This document shows positions 51,360-60,373 of a stretch of 64,000 bases of DNA, one piece after another. The DNA is taken from the NCBI GenBank assembly GCA_036652795.1, contig JAVVVD010000001.1, positions 62,001 through 126,000 of the forward strand. The letters run 5' to 3'. The position numbers were made by a program, and so were the translations under genes. The DNA is from JAVVVD01 sp036652795 (GTDB lineage: Bacteria; Bacillota; Clostridia; Christensenellales; CAG-138). Below the pieces are notes generated by a model. That model ran no database searches. It saw nothing but the letters and a program-made list of their open reading frames with translations, and was not told the DNA's origin. Each line of letters starts with the position of its first letter. The stretch's first letter is position 1.

Positions 51360-53087
51360 ATGAAAAAGGTGTCTAAATTAAAGGTGTTCGCTAACTACTA
51401 TAAGCCGCATATGCCGCTTTTTATTACGGATATGACCTGTGCGCTGCTGATATCAGCAATAGATGTGGCGTACCCGCTATTTTCCAAAATAGCGCTCCAG
51501 CAGTATTTGCCGCAGGGACGGTATCAGGCGTTTTTTATGGTGGTGGCAATAGCGCTTATTGCGTATATATTGCGGGCCTTGATGCAATATATTGTGACTT
51601 CGCTTGGTCATAGGCTGGGTGTGCTTATGGAGGCGGATATGCGAAGGGATGTATTCAGCCATCTTCAAAAGCTATCTTTTAGTTTTTTCGATAAATCACG
51701 TACGGGCGTGCTTATGGCGCGCTGCACACATGACCTGTTTGAGATAACAGAGCTTGCACACCACGGTCCGGAAGATGTGTTTGTATCGGTGCTTACGCTG
51801 CTAGGCGCGTTTATAGTGATGCTTACTATCGAATGGCGCTTGGCGCTGGTGCTGATGCTGCTCGTACCGATATTCCTGCTTACAATAGTGCTGCTGAGAA
51901 ATCGCATGTCTAAAACATCGAGCGAGGTTAAAGAGGGACTTGCAACCATCAACAGCGATATTGAATCCTCACTTTCCGGTATGCGCGTAGCACAGGCGTT
52001 TACCAACGAAGAATATGAAATTAAAAAATTCCAGCGTGGCAACAATATATATATTAAATCGCGCAGGGGCTTTTATACTGTTATGGCGCAGCTCAATTCG
52101 GCGATGGAGCTTTTTACCACAGTATTAAATGTGGTAGTGCTGGGCGTTGGCGGTTATATGATAATGACAGGCGATATGGATATAGTGGTGTTGATGACGT
52201 TTACGCTGTATGTGAGTTCCTTTACTAACCCAATAAAAAAACTGTCAAACTTTGCAGAAACATATACGATGGGTATGGCAGGCTTTAAGCGCTTTGTCGA
52301 GCTGATGGGGATCGATCCGGACATAGAGGATACGCCGGATGCCACAGATATAATCGATGTAAAGGGTGATATAAGCTTTAAAAATGTCAGTTTTGCTTAC
52401 GACAACAAGGAAGAGGTACTAACTGACGTAAATCTGGATATTCGATCAGGTTGTACGATAGCGCTTGTCGGCCCATCCGGCGGCGGAAAAACTACCATAT
52501 GTCATTTGCTGCCACGCTTTTACGAACCAAATGAGGGCTGCATCTGTGTGGACGGCAAGGATATACGCAACATTACAAAGCACTCACTCAGAGAGCACAT
52601 CGGCATAGTGCAGCAGGATGTATTTATGTTTGCTGATACAATACGCGAGAACATTCGCTATGGCCGCATATGTGCGCAAGATGCGGATATAATCGCTGCA
52701 GCAAAGGCCGCCGAAATACATGATGATATAATGGCTATGCCAAACGGCTATGATACTGTAGTTGGGGAGCGCGGGCTTACGCTTTCTGGCGGACAGAAGC
52801 AGCGCATATCAATAGCTAGAATATTCCTTAAAAACCCTCCAATATTGATATTGGATGAGGCAACAAGCGCATTGGATTCAGCCACAGAGGCAAAAATAAA
52901 CGCAGCGTTCGAACGGCTAAGCCTCGGGCGCACAACGCTTATAATTGCGCACAGACTATCTACAATACGCAACGCGGATACGATAATAGTGATAGATGGC
53001 GGGCGTATAATAGAAAGCGGCACACACAAGGAGCTACTTGAGAAAAATGGCGAATATGCCAAACTACACGCTGCACAGATGGTGTGA
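51360..53087 (+). CDS. ABC transporter, fused permease and ATPase
   Basis: A 575-residue half-transporter of the exporter type (type IV/MsbA-like). Six membrane helices (about 15-310) are followed by the ATPase: Walker A GPSGGGKTT (about 371-379), signature LSGGQKQR, Walker B ILILDEATSALD and the H-loop histidine in IIAHRLS. It would act as a homodimer, since no partner gene is adjacent. Substrate unknown. Its end lies 19 bases before the nucleoside kinase gene, so the two may be co-transcribed. Confidence 0.94.
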   Translation: MKKVSKLKVFANYYKPHMPLFITDMTCALLISAIDVAYPLFSKIALQQYLPQGRYQAFFMVVAIALIAYILRALMQYIVTSLGHRLGVLMEADMRRDVFSHLQKLSFSFFDKSRTGVLMARCTHDLFEITELAHHGPEDVFVSVLTLLGAFIVMLTIEWRLALVLMLLVPIFLLTIVLLRNRMSKTSSEVKEGLATINSDIESSLSGMRVAQAFTNEEYEIKKFQRGNNIYIKSRRGFYTVMAQLNSAMELFTTVLNVVVLGVGGYMIMTGDMDIVVLMTFTLYVSSFTNPIKKLSNFAETYTMGMAGFKRFVELMGIDPDIEDTPDATDIIDVKGDISFKNVSFAYDNKEEVLTDVNLDIRSGCTIALVGPSGGGKTTICHLLPRFYEPNEGCICVDGKDIRNITKHSLREHIGIVQQDVFMFADTIRENIRYGRICAQDADIIAAAKAAEIHDDIMAMPNGYDTVVGERGLTLSGGQKQRISIARIFLKNPPILILDEATSALDSATEAKINAAFERLSLGRTTLIIAHRLSTIRNADTIIVIDGGRIIESGTHKELLEKNGEYAKLHAAQMV

Positions 53088-53106
53088 ACTATTAGGAGGA
53101 TTAAAG

Positions 53107-54771
53107 ATGAAATTTACTGTTGATGGGATGATATGCGACATAGCAAGCGGCGAAAGCCTTGCCGACGGTGTAAAAAAGCTAAATCTGGACAGTGATTCTC
53201 TTAAACTGAGGCCGCTGGCTGCCCAGATTGGCGGTGAAGTATTTAGCCTTAGATATGTTCCATTTAGGGATGTTAACGTGCATCTGCTAAGATATGGTGA
53301 GGAAACAGGAAGACGCGTATATGAGCGTTCGCTGCAATTCATACTGATCGCAGCGATAAAAAAGCTGTTTCCAGCAGCACGGGTATATGTAAGGTATTCG
53401 CTGGGCGCAGGACTGTATATGACGATAGATAAGGAGCCAGCACTTACAGAGCAGGATGTGCTAATGGCTGAAAGCGAGATGCGAAGACTTGTGAGGCTTG
53501 CGCTTCCACTGGTGCGCAAACGGCTATCCATTGATGATGCGGTAAAGGTATTTGAGGAGGCGGGGCAGCTGGATAAGGCCAAGCTACTTAAATGGCGCAA
53601 GTTCAGCTATTTTGATGTGTATAGCCTTGAAGGGCATACGGACTACTATTATGGTGAAATGGTGCCCGATACAAGCTATGCGGATGTGTTCAGACTAAAA
53701 TATATTGATGGCGCTGTAATAATGCTAATGCCGCGCAGCGATGAGCCGGATGTTCCATCGGACTATGAGGAACTTACAAAACTGGCGATAGTATTTAAGC
53801 AGAGTGACGATTGGGGCAAGCTGATGCATTGTTCCACTGTAAATGAGCTTAACACTAGTGTGCAGCAGGGAAGCATACGCGAACTGATAAGGGTAAACGA
53901 GGCGTTGCATGAGCGCAGCTATGCCGATATTGCGGACGGCATAGTCAACAAGCATGCGCGTGCGGTGATGGTAGCCGGACCTTCATCATCCGGCAAGACG
54001 ACGTCGGCCAACCGTATTGCCACCCAACTGCGCGTGTTGGGACAGGATCCAATAATGCTCTCGCTTGATAACTATTATTTGGACAGAGACGCTATACCCC
54101 TAGATGAGCATGGCCAGCGCGATCTTGAACATATCAACACGCTGGATATACCACGCTTCAACCATGATCTTGCTGCGCTGCTGCGAGGTGAAGAGATGGA
54201 GGTGCCGATATTCGACTTTAAGGCCGGCAAACGCGCGGCAAACGGCAAGGCCTTGCGCGTGCAAAACGATCAGCCGCTCATAATAGAGGGAATACATGGC
54301 CTTAATCCAATGCTGATTACGGATGAGGTGAATTCAGATGCTGTTTTCAGGGTGTATGTGAGCGCCCTTACCACGTTGAACATTGATGACCATAATCGCA
54401 TACGTACAACAGATGTGCGCCTGCTGCGCCGCCTTGTTCGCGATTACGAAGATCGTGGCGCTTCGATGGAGCAGACGCTGGCAATGTGGCCAAGCGTACG
54501 CAGAGGCGAACAAACATGGATATTCCCATATCAGGAGCATGCGGATGCATTGTTTAATACAACGTTGGTATATGAGGTTGCAGTGCTTAAAAAATATGTG
54601 TATCCGCTGTTGGTAGCCGTACCGCCTGAAAGCCCAAGCTTTGCAGCGGTGCGTGATATCGTAAAGTTTTTGAACTACTTCCTTGATGCGGATGTTGAAG
54701 ATGAAATACCGCCAACATCTATATTACGTGAGTTCATAGGCGGCAATACGTTTTATCGTACAGGAGATTAA
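53107..54771 (+). CDS. Nucleoside (uridine) kinase with N-terminal TGS/ThrRS-like domains
   Basis: A 554-residue protein. The N-terminal part (1-60) is TGS-like and the next part resembles the threonyl-tRNA synthetase second additional domain (about 70-240). The C-terminal part is a phosphoribulokinase/uridine-kinase P-loop domain: MVAGPSSSGKTTSANRIA (about 287-304) and later LSLDNYYLDRD. This domain order defines a group of clostridial nucleoside kinases with uncertain substrate. ATG 53107 follows GGAGGATTAAAG; a longer reading from 53038 lies inside the ABC gene. Confidence 0.9.
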   Translation: MKFTVDGMICDIASGESLADGVKKLNLDSDSLKLRPLAAQIGGEVFSLRYVPFRDVNVHLLRYGEETGRRVYERSLQFILIAAIKKLFPAARVYVRYSLGAGLYMTIDKEPALTEQDVLMAESEMRRLVRLALPLVRKRLSIDDAVKVFEEAGQLDKAKLLKWRKFSYFDVYSLEGHTDYYYGEMVPDTSYADVFRLKYIDGAVIMLMPRSDEPDVPSDYEELTKLAIVFKQSDDWGKLMHCSTVNELNTSVQQGSIRELIRVNEALHERSYADIADGIVNKHARAVMVAGPSSSGKTTSANRIATQLRVLGQDPIMLSLDNYYLDRDAIPLDEHGQRDLEHINTLDIPRFNHDLAALLRGEEMEVPIFDFKAGKRAANGKALRVQNDQPLIIEGIHGLNPMLITDEVNSDAVFRVYVSALTTLNIDDHNRIRTTDVRLLRRLVRDYEDRGASMEQTLAMWPSVRRGEQTWIFPYQEHADALFNTTLVYEVAVLKKYVYPLLVAVPPESPSFAAVRDIVKFLNYFLDADVEDEIPPTSILREFIGGNTFYRTGD

Positions 54772-55142
54772 AATAAATTGGAAATGAGTTTGCTCAAAAG
54801 CGATATCGGCAGCGTGAGTAGCCCCCATAGCAGCGAATAACCAAGGCATATTTGGCCATACAGGTTAAAGTGGCTGCCGGAATAATCCCATATGCCAAGC
54901 TGCTTGCGGATGTTTACGATATAGCCGGTGATAAACTCGATGGCGCTGATGATCAGTGCACCAAACAGACATTTAAACGGCAATGCAATCGTATAACGCG
55001 AGAATAGCATATGCAGCAGAGTAAACGCGGCACTGCCGGCCACGAACATGGAGATATGGCTGCGTCCACGCCAGATAAGCTCAATAAAAACATATAATGT
55101 GCCGCCTAAAATGAGAGCGGTGCAAAACTCAAATATATTCAT
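54768..55142 (-). CDS. Putative ABC transporter permease (PF06541-like) membrane protein
   Basis: A 124-residue protein with four predicted helices. The C-terminal WDYSGSHFNLYGQICLGYSLLWGLL motif is the hallmark of the family often labelled CmpB-like ABC permease; its real function is unknown. It overlaps the convergent nucleoside kinase stop by four bases. It stands alone on its strand. Confidence 0.8.
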   Translation of the reverse strand: MNIFEFCTALILGGTLYVFIELIWRGRSHISMFVAGSAAFTLLHMLFSRYTIALPFKCLFGALIISAIEFITGYIVNIRKQLGIWDYSGSHFNLYGQICLGYSLLWGLLTLPISLLSKLISNLF

Positions 55143-55237
55143 ACCACTATATTGTGAAAATAGAAGATTTAATATTCAAAGCAATATCGTGTATGGTATA
55201 ATAAATGGCATACTACACTTCATGGGAGGCAGCAAAC

Positions 55238-55966
55238 ATGGCAACCAAGGTTTGGGCGCATAGAGGCGCAAGCGCATACGCGCCGGAAAATACAATACCC
55301 GCATTTCGCATGGCGGTTGAGATGGGCGCCGATGGCATTGAGCTGGATGTGCATGAAAGTGCGGACGGCAAATTGATGGTAATACACGATGAAACTGTGG
55401 ATCGCACATCAAACGGCAGCGGCAGGGTGGTTGATATGACCTGCCAACAGCTTAAACAGCTGGATTTTTCGAACGGATTTGAAGATTATACAGGTGCACG
55501 CATCCCGACCTTGCGCGAGGTATACGGACTGTTGCGCAGCACTGATGTTACTGTAAATGTAGAGATTAAGTGCGATGTTGTAATCTATTATGGCATATGG
55601 GATAAACTTATAGAGCTTGAACGCGAGATGGGGATGGAGGGCCGTATACTGTATTCCTCATTTAACCACTATGTACTTATGGAGCTACGCAAAAGCGCAC
55701 CGCAAAGCAAAATAGGTCTGTTGTATTCATGCGGGCTTGTTGACCCATGGGTATATGCCAATTATCTCCAGGCTGATGCAATACACCCGCACTACTTTGC
55801 AGCATTGCAAGCGCCTGATCTTATTGATGGCTGCCGAGAGCATGGGGTGGATATCAACACATGGACGGTAAACGATTCTGAGTCGATCAAAAAGCTTGCT
55901 GCGGCCAACATAAATGCGATTATCACCAATATGCCGGATATGGCACTTCGCGAAATGAAAAGGTAA
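55238..55966 (+). CDS. Glycerophosphodiester phosphodiesterase
   Basis: A 242-residue TIM-barrel GDPD enzyme that hydrolyses deacylated phospholipids to glycerol-3-phosphate and an alcohol. Active-site residues: HRGAS-YAPENT (His7, Arg8, Glu), GADGIELDVH with the metal-binding Glu and Asp, and VIHDETVDRTSNG with the second histidine. No signal peptide, so it is cytoplasmic. ATG 55238 follows GGGAGG by seven bases; a longer reading from 55205 is not supported. It is followed by a terminator. Confidence 0.94.
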   Translation: MATKVWAHRGASAYAPENTIPAFRMAVEMGADGIELDVHESADGKLMVIHDETVDRTSNGSGRVVDMTCQQLKQLDFSNGFEDYTGARIPTLREVYGLLRSTDVTVNVEIKCDVVIYYGIWDKLIELEREMGMEGRILYSSFNHYVLMELRKSAPQSKIGLLYSCGLVDPWVYANYLQADAIHPHYFAALQAPDLIDGCREHGVDINTWTVNDSESIKKLAAANINAIITNMPDMALREMKR

Positions 55967-55988
55967 ATAGATAATGCCGGTTTAAAAA

Positions 55989-56020
55989 ACGGAGAAGTTC
56001 AATTGAACTTCTCCGTGCTT
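55989..56020 (+). terminator. Terminator between GDPD and the MFS gene
   Basis: A perfect 28-base palindrome, ACGGAGAAGTTCAA and its mirror, followed by a T-rich tract. It lies between convergent genes and may act on both. Confidence 0.88.
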
Positions 56021-56069
56021 TTATTTACCAAGTTTTACTACAGCCGCTAATTTTATTAATTCACATGTT

Positions 56070-57383
56070 TCAATCGCCTACATCAAATGCCTCGAGCTTA
56101 TTCTTAGGGCTCTCTGGTTTGCTGTCACCATGCTTGGCAAAGCAGATCGGGATCACAGCTAACGCTACCATTATGGCAGCATAGGGGAAAAGGGTATTAT
56201 AACCGAACCATTGTATAAGATAACCTGACAGAGTAGGCGTTACTATCTGTGCCGCCATTGAGCAGGTGTAATAGTAGCCTGTATATTTGCCTACGTTGCC
56301 TATGCGGCTGATTTCCCACACCATTGGAAATGTATTAACGGTGATAGCTGCCTGCGCGAAGCCTATCAGTATGAACATTGGATAGAGCCATGCGGTGAAT
56401 TCACGGCCGAATATAGCTGCCAATACAAAACAGATTATCGCCACAACCAGACCAATCTGTATCATGCGCTTGCGGCCGAATTTTGCTGAAAAGAAACCGA
56501 TAGGTAAATATGATATTACAGCGGCTACGGTAGCGTAAAACAGACAGTCAGCAGCGCGATCCAGACCCCCGTGCCACATAGCGGTTGCATATTTCGTAAA
56601 GGCAGTTGTAACGGCATTGAAACCCATGAACCACAGCGCTATTGTAGAGAGGATGAGTATAAGGCTGCGGCGCACCGCTGGCGACAATTTTTGCTTGCCA
56701 TCCACATCAACAGCGCGTTCCTGATCCTCTTCAATAGGCACACCATAGTTGATATCCTTCATCTCTTGCACAAGCTTGCGCTCTCTTATGGTTAGCAGCA
56801 GTACTGCTACGGCCACAACCATCAGTGCGGCAACAGAAAGAAAAAGATAAAAGTAATTATCACGTTCGCCATTGCCACCGTCTACTATGGCATATTTAAC
56901 CATTTGAAGCGTGTAAAGCCCACCAATGGCGCCCATTAGGTTGATTATGGCATTACCCTTACTGCGCAGTGGCTTGGGCGTAATATCAGCCATTAGCGCC
57001 ACAGCCGGCGAACGATATGTGCCCATAACTACAAGGAGTAGGCCTAGCACAGCCATAAACACCAGCAATGATACGGAAGGGTCGATAGCCCAATAGTTAT
57101 TATCAAGCAATGGCAGAACCATCATTAACACAACGGCAAGCAGCGTGCCTACCAATACAAACGGCAATCTGCGGCCTTTTTTATCTGATATTGCACCAAA
57201 CAGAGGCAGCAGGAAAAGCGCTAAAATATTATCTAACGACATTATGAAGCCGGAAGGACCGTCCTTTAGGCCGTATGTATCGCGGAGTATCAGCGGGACT
57301 ATGCCATCATACATCTGCCAGAATGCGCAGATGGAAAAGAACGCCAGCCCGACGAGCAGTGTACGGCCATATTTTAGCTTCAT
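56070..57383 (-). CDS. MFS transporter, sugar-type
   Basis: A 437-residue major facilitator with 12 helices. The start LLVGLAFFSICAFWQMYDGIVPLIL and the GAISDKKGRRLPFVLVG loop between helices 2 and 3 (about 62-78) fit the MFS; the overall look is of the SLC45/GPH-like sugar transporters of clostridia. Substrate unknown. ATG 57383 follows GGAGGTACTA; a longer reading from 57482 is not supported. It diverges from malY, with about 160 AT-rich bases between them. Confidence 0.88.
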   Translation of the reverse strand: MKLKYGRTLLVGLAFFSICAFWQMYDGIVPLILRDTYGLKDGPSGFIMSLDNILALFLLPLFGAISDKKGRRLPFVLVGTLLAVVLMMVLPLLDNNYWAIDPSVSLLVFMAVLGLLLVVMGTYRSPAVALMADITPKPLRSKGNAIINLMGAIGGLYTLQMVKYAIVDGGNGERDNYFYLFLSVAALMVVAVAVLLLTIRERKLVQEMKDINYGVPIEEDQERAVDVDGKQKLSPAVRRSLILILSTIALWFMGFNAVTTAFTKYATAMWHGGLDRAADCLFYATVAAVISYLPIGFFSAKFGRKRMIQIGLVVAIICFVLAAIFGREFTAWLYPMFILIGFAQAAITVNTFPMVWEISRIGNVGKYTGYYYTCSMAAQIVTPTLSGYLIQWFGYNTLFPYAAIMVALAVIPICFAKHGDSKPESPKNKLEAFDVGD

Positions 57384-57546
57384 TAGTACCTCCAAAAGTG
57401 TAATGTATGCATTATATCGGTTATACGTATATTGCGCAACATTATATGAAATATGGTATGTATAATATAATATATTGTCCAATCCGTATGATTAGCATTA
57501 TAATTAGAATAATAAGACAAAATAAGTAATATGGAGATGCAATATC

Positions 57547-58716
57547 ATGTACGATTTTGACAGTGTTGTAGACAGAAGAAATACGGGGACGCATAAGTGG
57601 GCTTTTGCGCCGGAACCGTTGGCGAAAAAAAGTATACTGCCATTGTCCATAGCGGACATGGAATTTAAAATGGCGCCGGCAATACAGGAGGCGCTCCACT
57701 GTGCTGTGGAGCATGGAATATGCGGCTATACGGTGATAGATGATGCGTATTTTGAAGCTGTAGCGGCATGGATGTTGCGCCGGCATGGTTTTGCGGTAAA
57801 GCGTGAATGGCTTTGTTGCACACCTGGGGTAGTGAGTGCACTTGGCATTGCGGTGCGTGCATTTACGCAAAAAGGCGATGGAATTATAATACAGCCGCCT
57901 GTGTACCCTCCGTTTTGGGCTGCCGTGCGTGATAACAAGCGTGAGCTGCTGGAGAACAGGCTGATATACGATAATGGCAAGTACACGATGGACTATGATA
58001 ACTTAGAAAAGCTCTGCGCACGCCCTAGCACAAAGTTAATGATACTGTGTAGCCCACATAACCCGGTGGGTCGCGTATGGAGCGTTGATGAGCTTACAAG
58101 ACTTGGAGATATATGCCGGCGGCACGGTGTTATAATAGTGGTGGATGAGATACATCAGGATGTGATGCTTCCGGGCAATACGCATACGGTGTTTTCAACA
58201 ATAGATGGTATGGCGGATAACTGCATTACATGTACGGCCGTAAGTAAAACGTTCAACCTTGCGGGGCTCTGCTGCTCGAATATATTCATACAAAATGAAA
58301 AACTACGGGAAAAATTCAAAATTGTTCAGGAACGGGATAGTACAATGGGCATACCGTTTTATGCGCGCGCAGCAAGCATAGCCGCATATACGGATTGCGA
58401 TGCGTGGGTCAACGAAATGCTGGAGTACGTAAATAAAAATTTCGAATTTATGTATGATTTTATAGATACGCGCCTGCCACAGGTAAAGTGCATACGCGCT
58501 CAAGGCACATTCCTTGCGTGGACGGACATGCGCGCGCTGGGGTTAGGGGACGATGCGGCGCAGGAGAATTTTATGGTGAATAAAGGGCTGCTGGCGCTGG
58601 ATGAGGGCTACATATTCGGAACGGGCGGAAATGGGTTTGAAAGATGGAATATTGCGTTGCCAAGGACTGGATTAGAAGAGGCGCTGCTAAGACTGGAGAG
58701 GGCAATAAAAGAATAG
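57547..58716 (+). CDS. MalY/PatB family aminotransferase (C-S lyase)
   Basis: A 389-residue PLP enzyme of fold type I. N-terminal PLSIADMEFKMAPAIQEAL, CSPHNPVGRVWSVDEL, VVDEIHQDVMLPG (PLP-binding aspartate) and the PLP lysine in TAVSKTFNLAGL (about Lys240) are MalY/PatB signatures. The family has cystathionine beta-lyase activity. GGAGATG precedes the ATG. It is followed by asparaginase after nine bases, so both may be one operon of amino-acid breakdown. Confidence 0.94.
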   Translation: MYDFDSVVDRRNTGTHKWAFAPEPLAKKSILPLSIADMEFKMAPAIQEALHCAVEHGICGYTVIDDAYFEAVAAWMLRRHGFAVKREWLCCTPGVVSALGIAVRAFTQKGDGIIIQPPVYPPFWAAVRDNKRELLENRLIYDNGKYTMDYDNLEKLCARPSTKLMILCSPHNPVGRVWSVDELTRLGDICRRHGVIIVVDEIHQDVMLPGNTHTVFSTIDGMADNCITCTAVSKTFNLAGLCCSNIFIQNEKLREKFKIVQERDSTMGIPFYARAASIAAYTDCDAWVNEMLEYVNKNFEFMYDFIDTRLPQVKCIRAQGTFLAWTDMRALGLGDDAAQENFMVNKGLLALDEGYIFGTGGNGFERWNIALPRTGLEEALLRLERAIKE

Positions 58717-58725
58717 AGGAGCTAT

Positions 58726-59709
58726 ATGAAAAAGCTTCGCCTTATAGCCACTGGCGGAACAATTGCCTGCGTACCAACAAATGAAGGGCTTATGCCCTCA
58801 CTTGGCGCAGCGCAATTGTTGGGCTTTTTGGAATCGACACAATCAAATATCGACTGTGTAGATCTGTTTAATATGGATAGTTCAAACATCCAGCCTGAGG
58901 AATGGGTTAAAATAGCCGGCAAGGTGGCTAAGTCGTCATGGGACTATGATGGGATAGTGATAACTCACGGCACGGATACAATGGCTTATACGGCATCCAT
59001 GTTGACATTTTTACTGCAGAATATAAGCGTGCCCATAGTACTCACAGGTTCGCAATACCCAATTGTATATCCGGATTCAGACGGCAGAAAAAATCTTAGT
59101 AATGCTATAATAGCGGCTGGTGAAATGCAAGGCGGCGTATATATCAGCTTCGGAGATGCTATAATCAAGGGCTGCCGTGCGGTGAAAACAAGGACCACAT
59201 CGCTTAATGCCTTTGAATCGATAAACTATCCATATATAGGCACTGTTGCAAACAGCAGATTCATTGAACTTGTACCGCAAAAAAAACACGGTCAGTTCAA
59301 GCATTATGAAACACTTGAGCCGCGCGTGGCACTAATAAAGCTAATACCCGGCACGGGTACAAAGCTGCTGGAAAGTCTTGCGGATTGCGATATCAAGGGT
59401 GTGGTAGTGGAGGCATTCGGTCTGGGCGGCGTACATAATTTTCGACGAGATCACGCTGAAAGCCTTAAAAAATTGATACAACAGGGCATCCCGGTGATAC
59501 TGACATCGCAATGTCTGTATGAGGCGAGTACTCCGGATGTGTATCAAGTAAGTAAGCCATTAAAGGATGCGGGCGCAATTTCGGCGCACGATATGACAAC
59601 AGAGGCGGCGGTAACAAAGCTTATGTGGGTGCTGAGCATCACGGAAAAAATGGACACGATACGCGAAATGATGCGTACAAACTACTGCGATGAAATAATG
59701 GATATTTAA
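58726..59709 (+). CDS. ansA: Asparaginase
   Basis: A 327-residue type I-like asparaginase. The first catalytic threonine is in ATGGTIAC (about residues 8-15), the second in THGTDTMAYTA (about 87-97), and QYPIVYPDSDGRKNL follows. It converts asparagine to aspartate and ammonia. No signal peptide, so cytoplasmic. GAGGAG lies just upstream of the ATG. It follows malY closely and converges on the MarR gene. Confidence 0.94.
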   Translation: MKKLRLIATGGTIACVPTNEGLMPSLGAAQLLGFLESTQSNIDCVDLFNMDSSNIQPEEWVKIAGKVAKSSWDYDGIVITHGTDTMAYTASMLTFLLQNISVPIVLTGSQYPIVYPDSDGRKNLSNAIIAAGEMQGGVYISFGDAIIKGCRAVKTRTTSLNAFESINYPYIGTVANSRFIELVPQKKHGQFKHYETLEPRVALIKLIPGTGTKLLESLADCDIKGVVVEAFGLGGVHNFRRDHAESLKKLIQQGIPVILTSQCLYEASTPDVYQVSKPLKDAGAISAHDMTTEAAVTKLMWVLSITEKMDTIREMMRTNYCDEIMDI

Positions 59710-59726
59710 AAAACCGGGGAGATCCA

Positions 59727-60179
59727 TTAGTTTCCAAGGCGGATTTTAAGATCAGAAAGGCTACTGTCTATATCCTTAATTGCGTAAAGGGTAATCTCAC
59801 GCTGATCACTTTCAAGCCCCTGAAGCATAGTTGTAAATAGCATCTCAAAATCAATTTCACACCAACGCGCAAAATCCTCGCCTTGTTTGGTGAGGGCTAT
59901 TCGTATGCAGCGGGTATCATCTTTATCACGTATGCGGCGCACAAATCCGGCATTCTCCATCCGTCGCAGTGAAACTCCAACGGATGCTTTACTGACCTTG
60001 AGAATTGCGGCAAGCTGATTTTGGGATGGGGAGCCGGTATCACGTATAGCAAAAAGCAACTGTGGCTGTCCGGGATAAAGCCCATACTTATTGAGCACAC
60101 TTTGCATACAATATTCGTATGTTCGCAGCATCGAGCGAAACGATGCACTAAACTCTGTGGTAAAATTATCTGCCGACAT
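59727..60179 (-). CDS. MarR family transcriptional regulator
   Basis: A 150-residue winged-helix regulator. The DNA-binding region is PSQNQLAAILKVSKASVGVSLRRMENAGFVRRIRDKDDTRCIRIALTKQG (about 55-105), the standard MarR wing with the DxR motif. AAGGAGA precedes the ATG. It diverges from glgP across 195 bases, which makes glgP a possible target. Ligand unknown. Confidence 0.92.
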   Translation of the reverse strand: MSADNFTTEFSASFRSMLRTYEYCMQSVLNKYGLYPGQPQLLFAIRDTGSPSQNQLAAILKVSKASVGVSLRRMENAGFVRRIRDKDDTRCIRIALTKQGEDFARWCEIDFEMLFTTMLQGLESDQREITLYAIKDIDSSLSDLKIRLGN

Positions 60180-60286
60180 GCCAAATTCTCCTTATATAAA
60201 AATGAGGATGATGAATACTATCCAAATATAGCACACGTTTAGATCTCAGTCGAGTGGATGAGGGGATGAATTGACGAAAATCGCTT

Positions 60287-60316
60287 TGCAATGATAGTCG
60301 AAAATATGGTAGAATC
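60287..60316 (+). promoter_or_regulatory. Promoter for glgP
   Basis: TTGCAA at 60287-60292 and TAGAAT at 60311-60316, spaced by 18 bases. The -10 box lies inside the short palindrome GTAGAATCTAC (60310-60320). Confidence 0.5.
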
Positions 60317-60321
60317 TACGA

Positions 60322-60364
60322 AATGGCGCTAAAATAAATAATGCGACAGAAATAGCGCTATTTC
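60322..60364 (+). promoter_or_regulatory. Two related GCGCT-centred sites in the glgP leader
   Basis: AAATGGCGCTAAAA (60322-60335) and the perfect palindrome AAATAGCGCTATTT (60351-60364) are near copies spaced 29 bases apart, just downstream of the promoter. They could be operator sites, for example for the divergent MarR protein; this is inference. Confidence 0.4.
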
Positions 60365-60373
60365 AGATGCGGA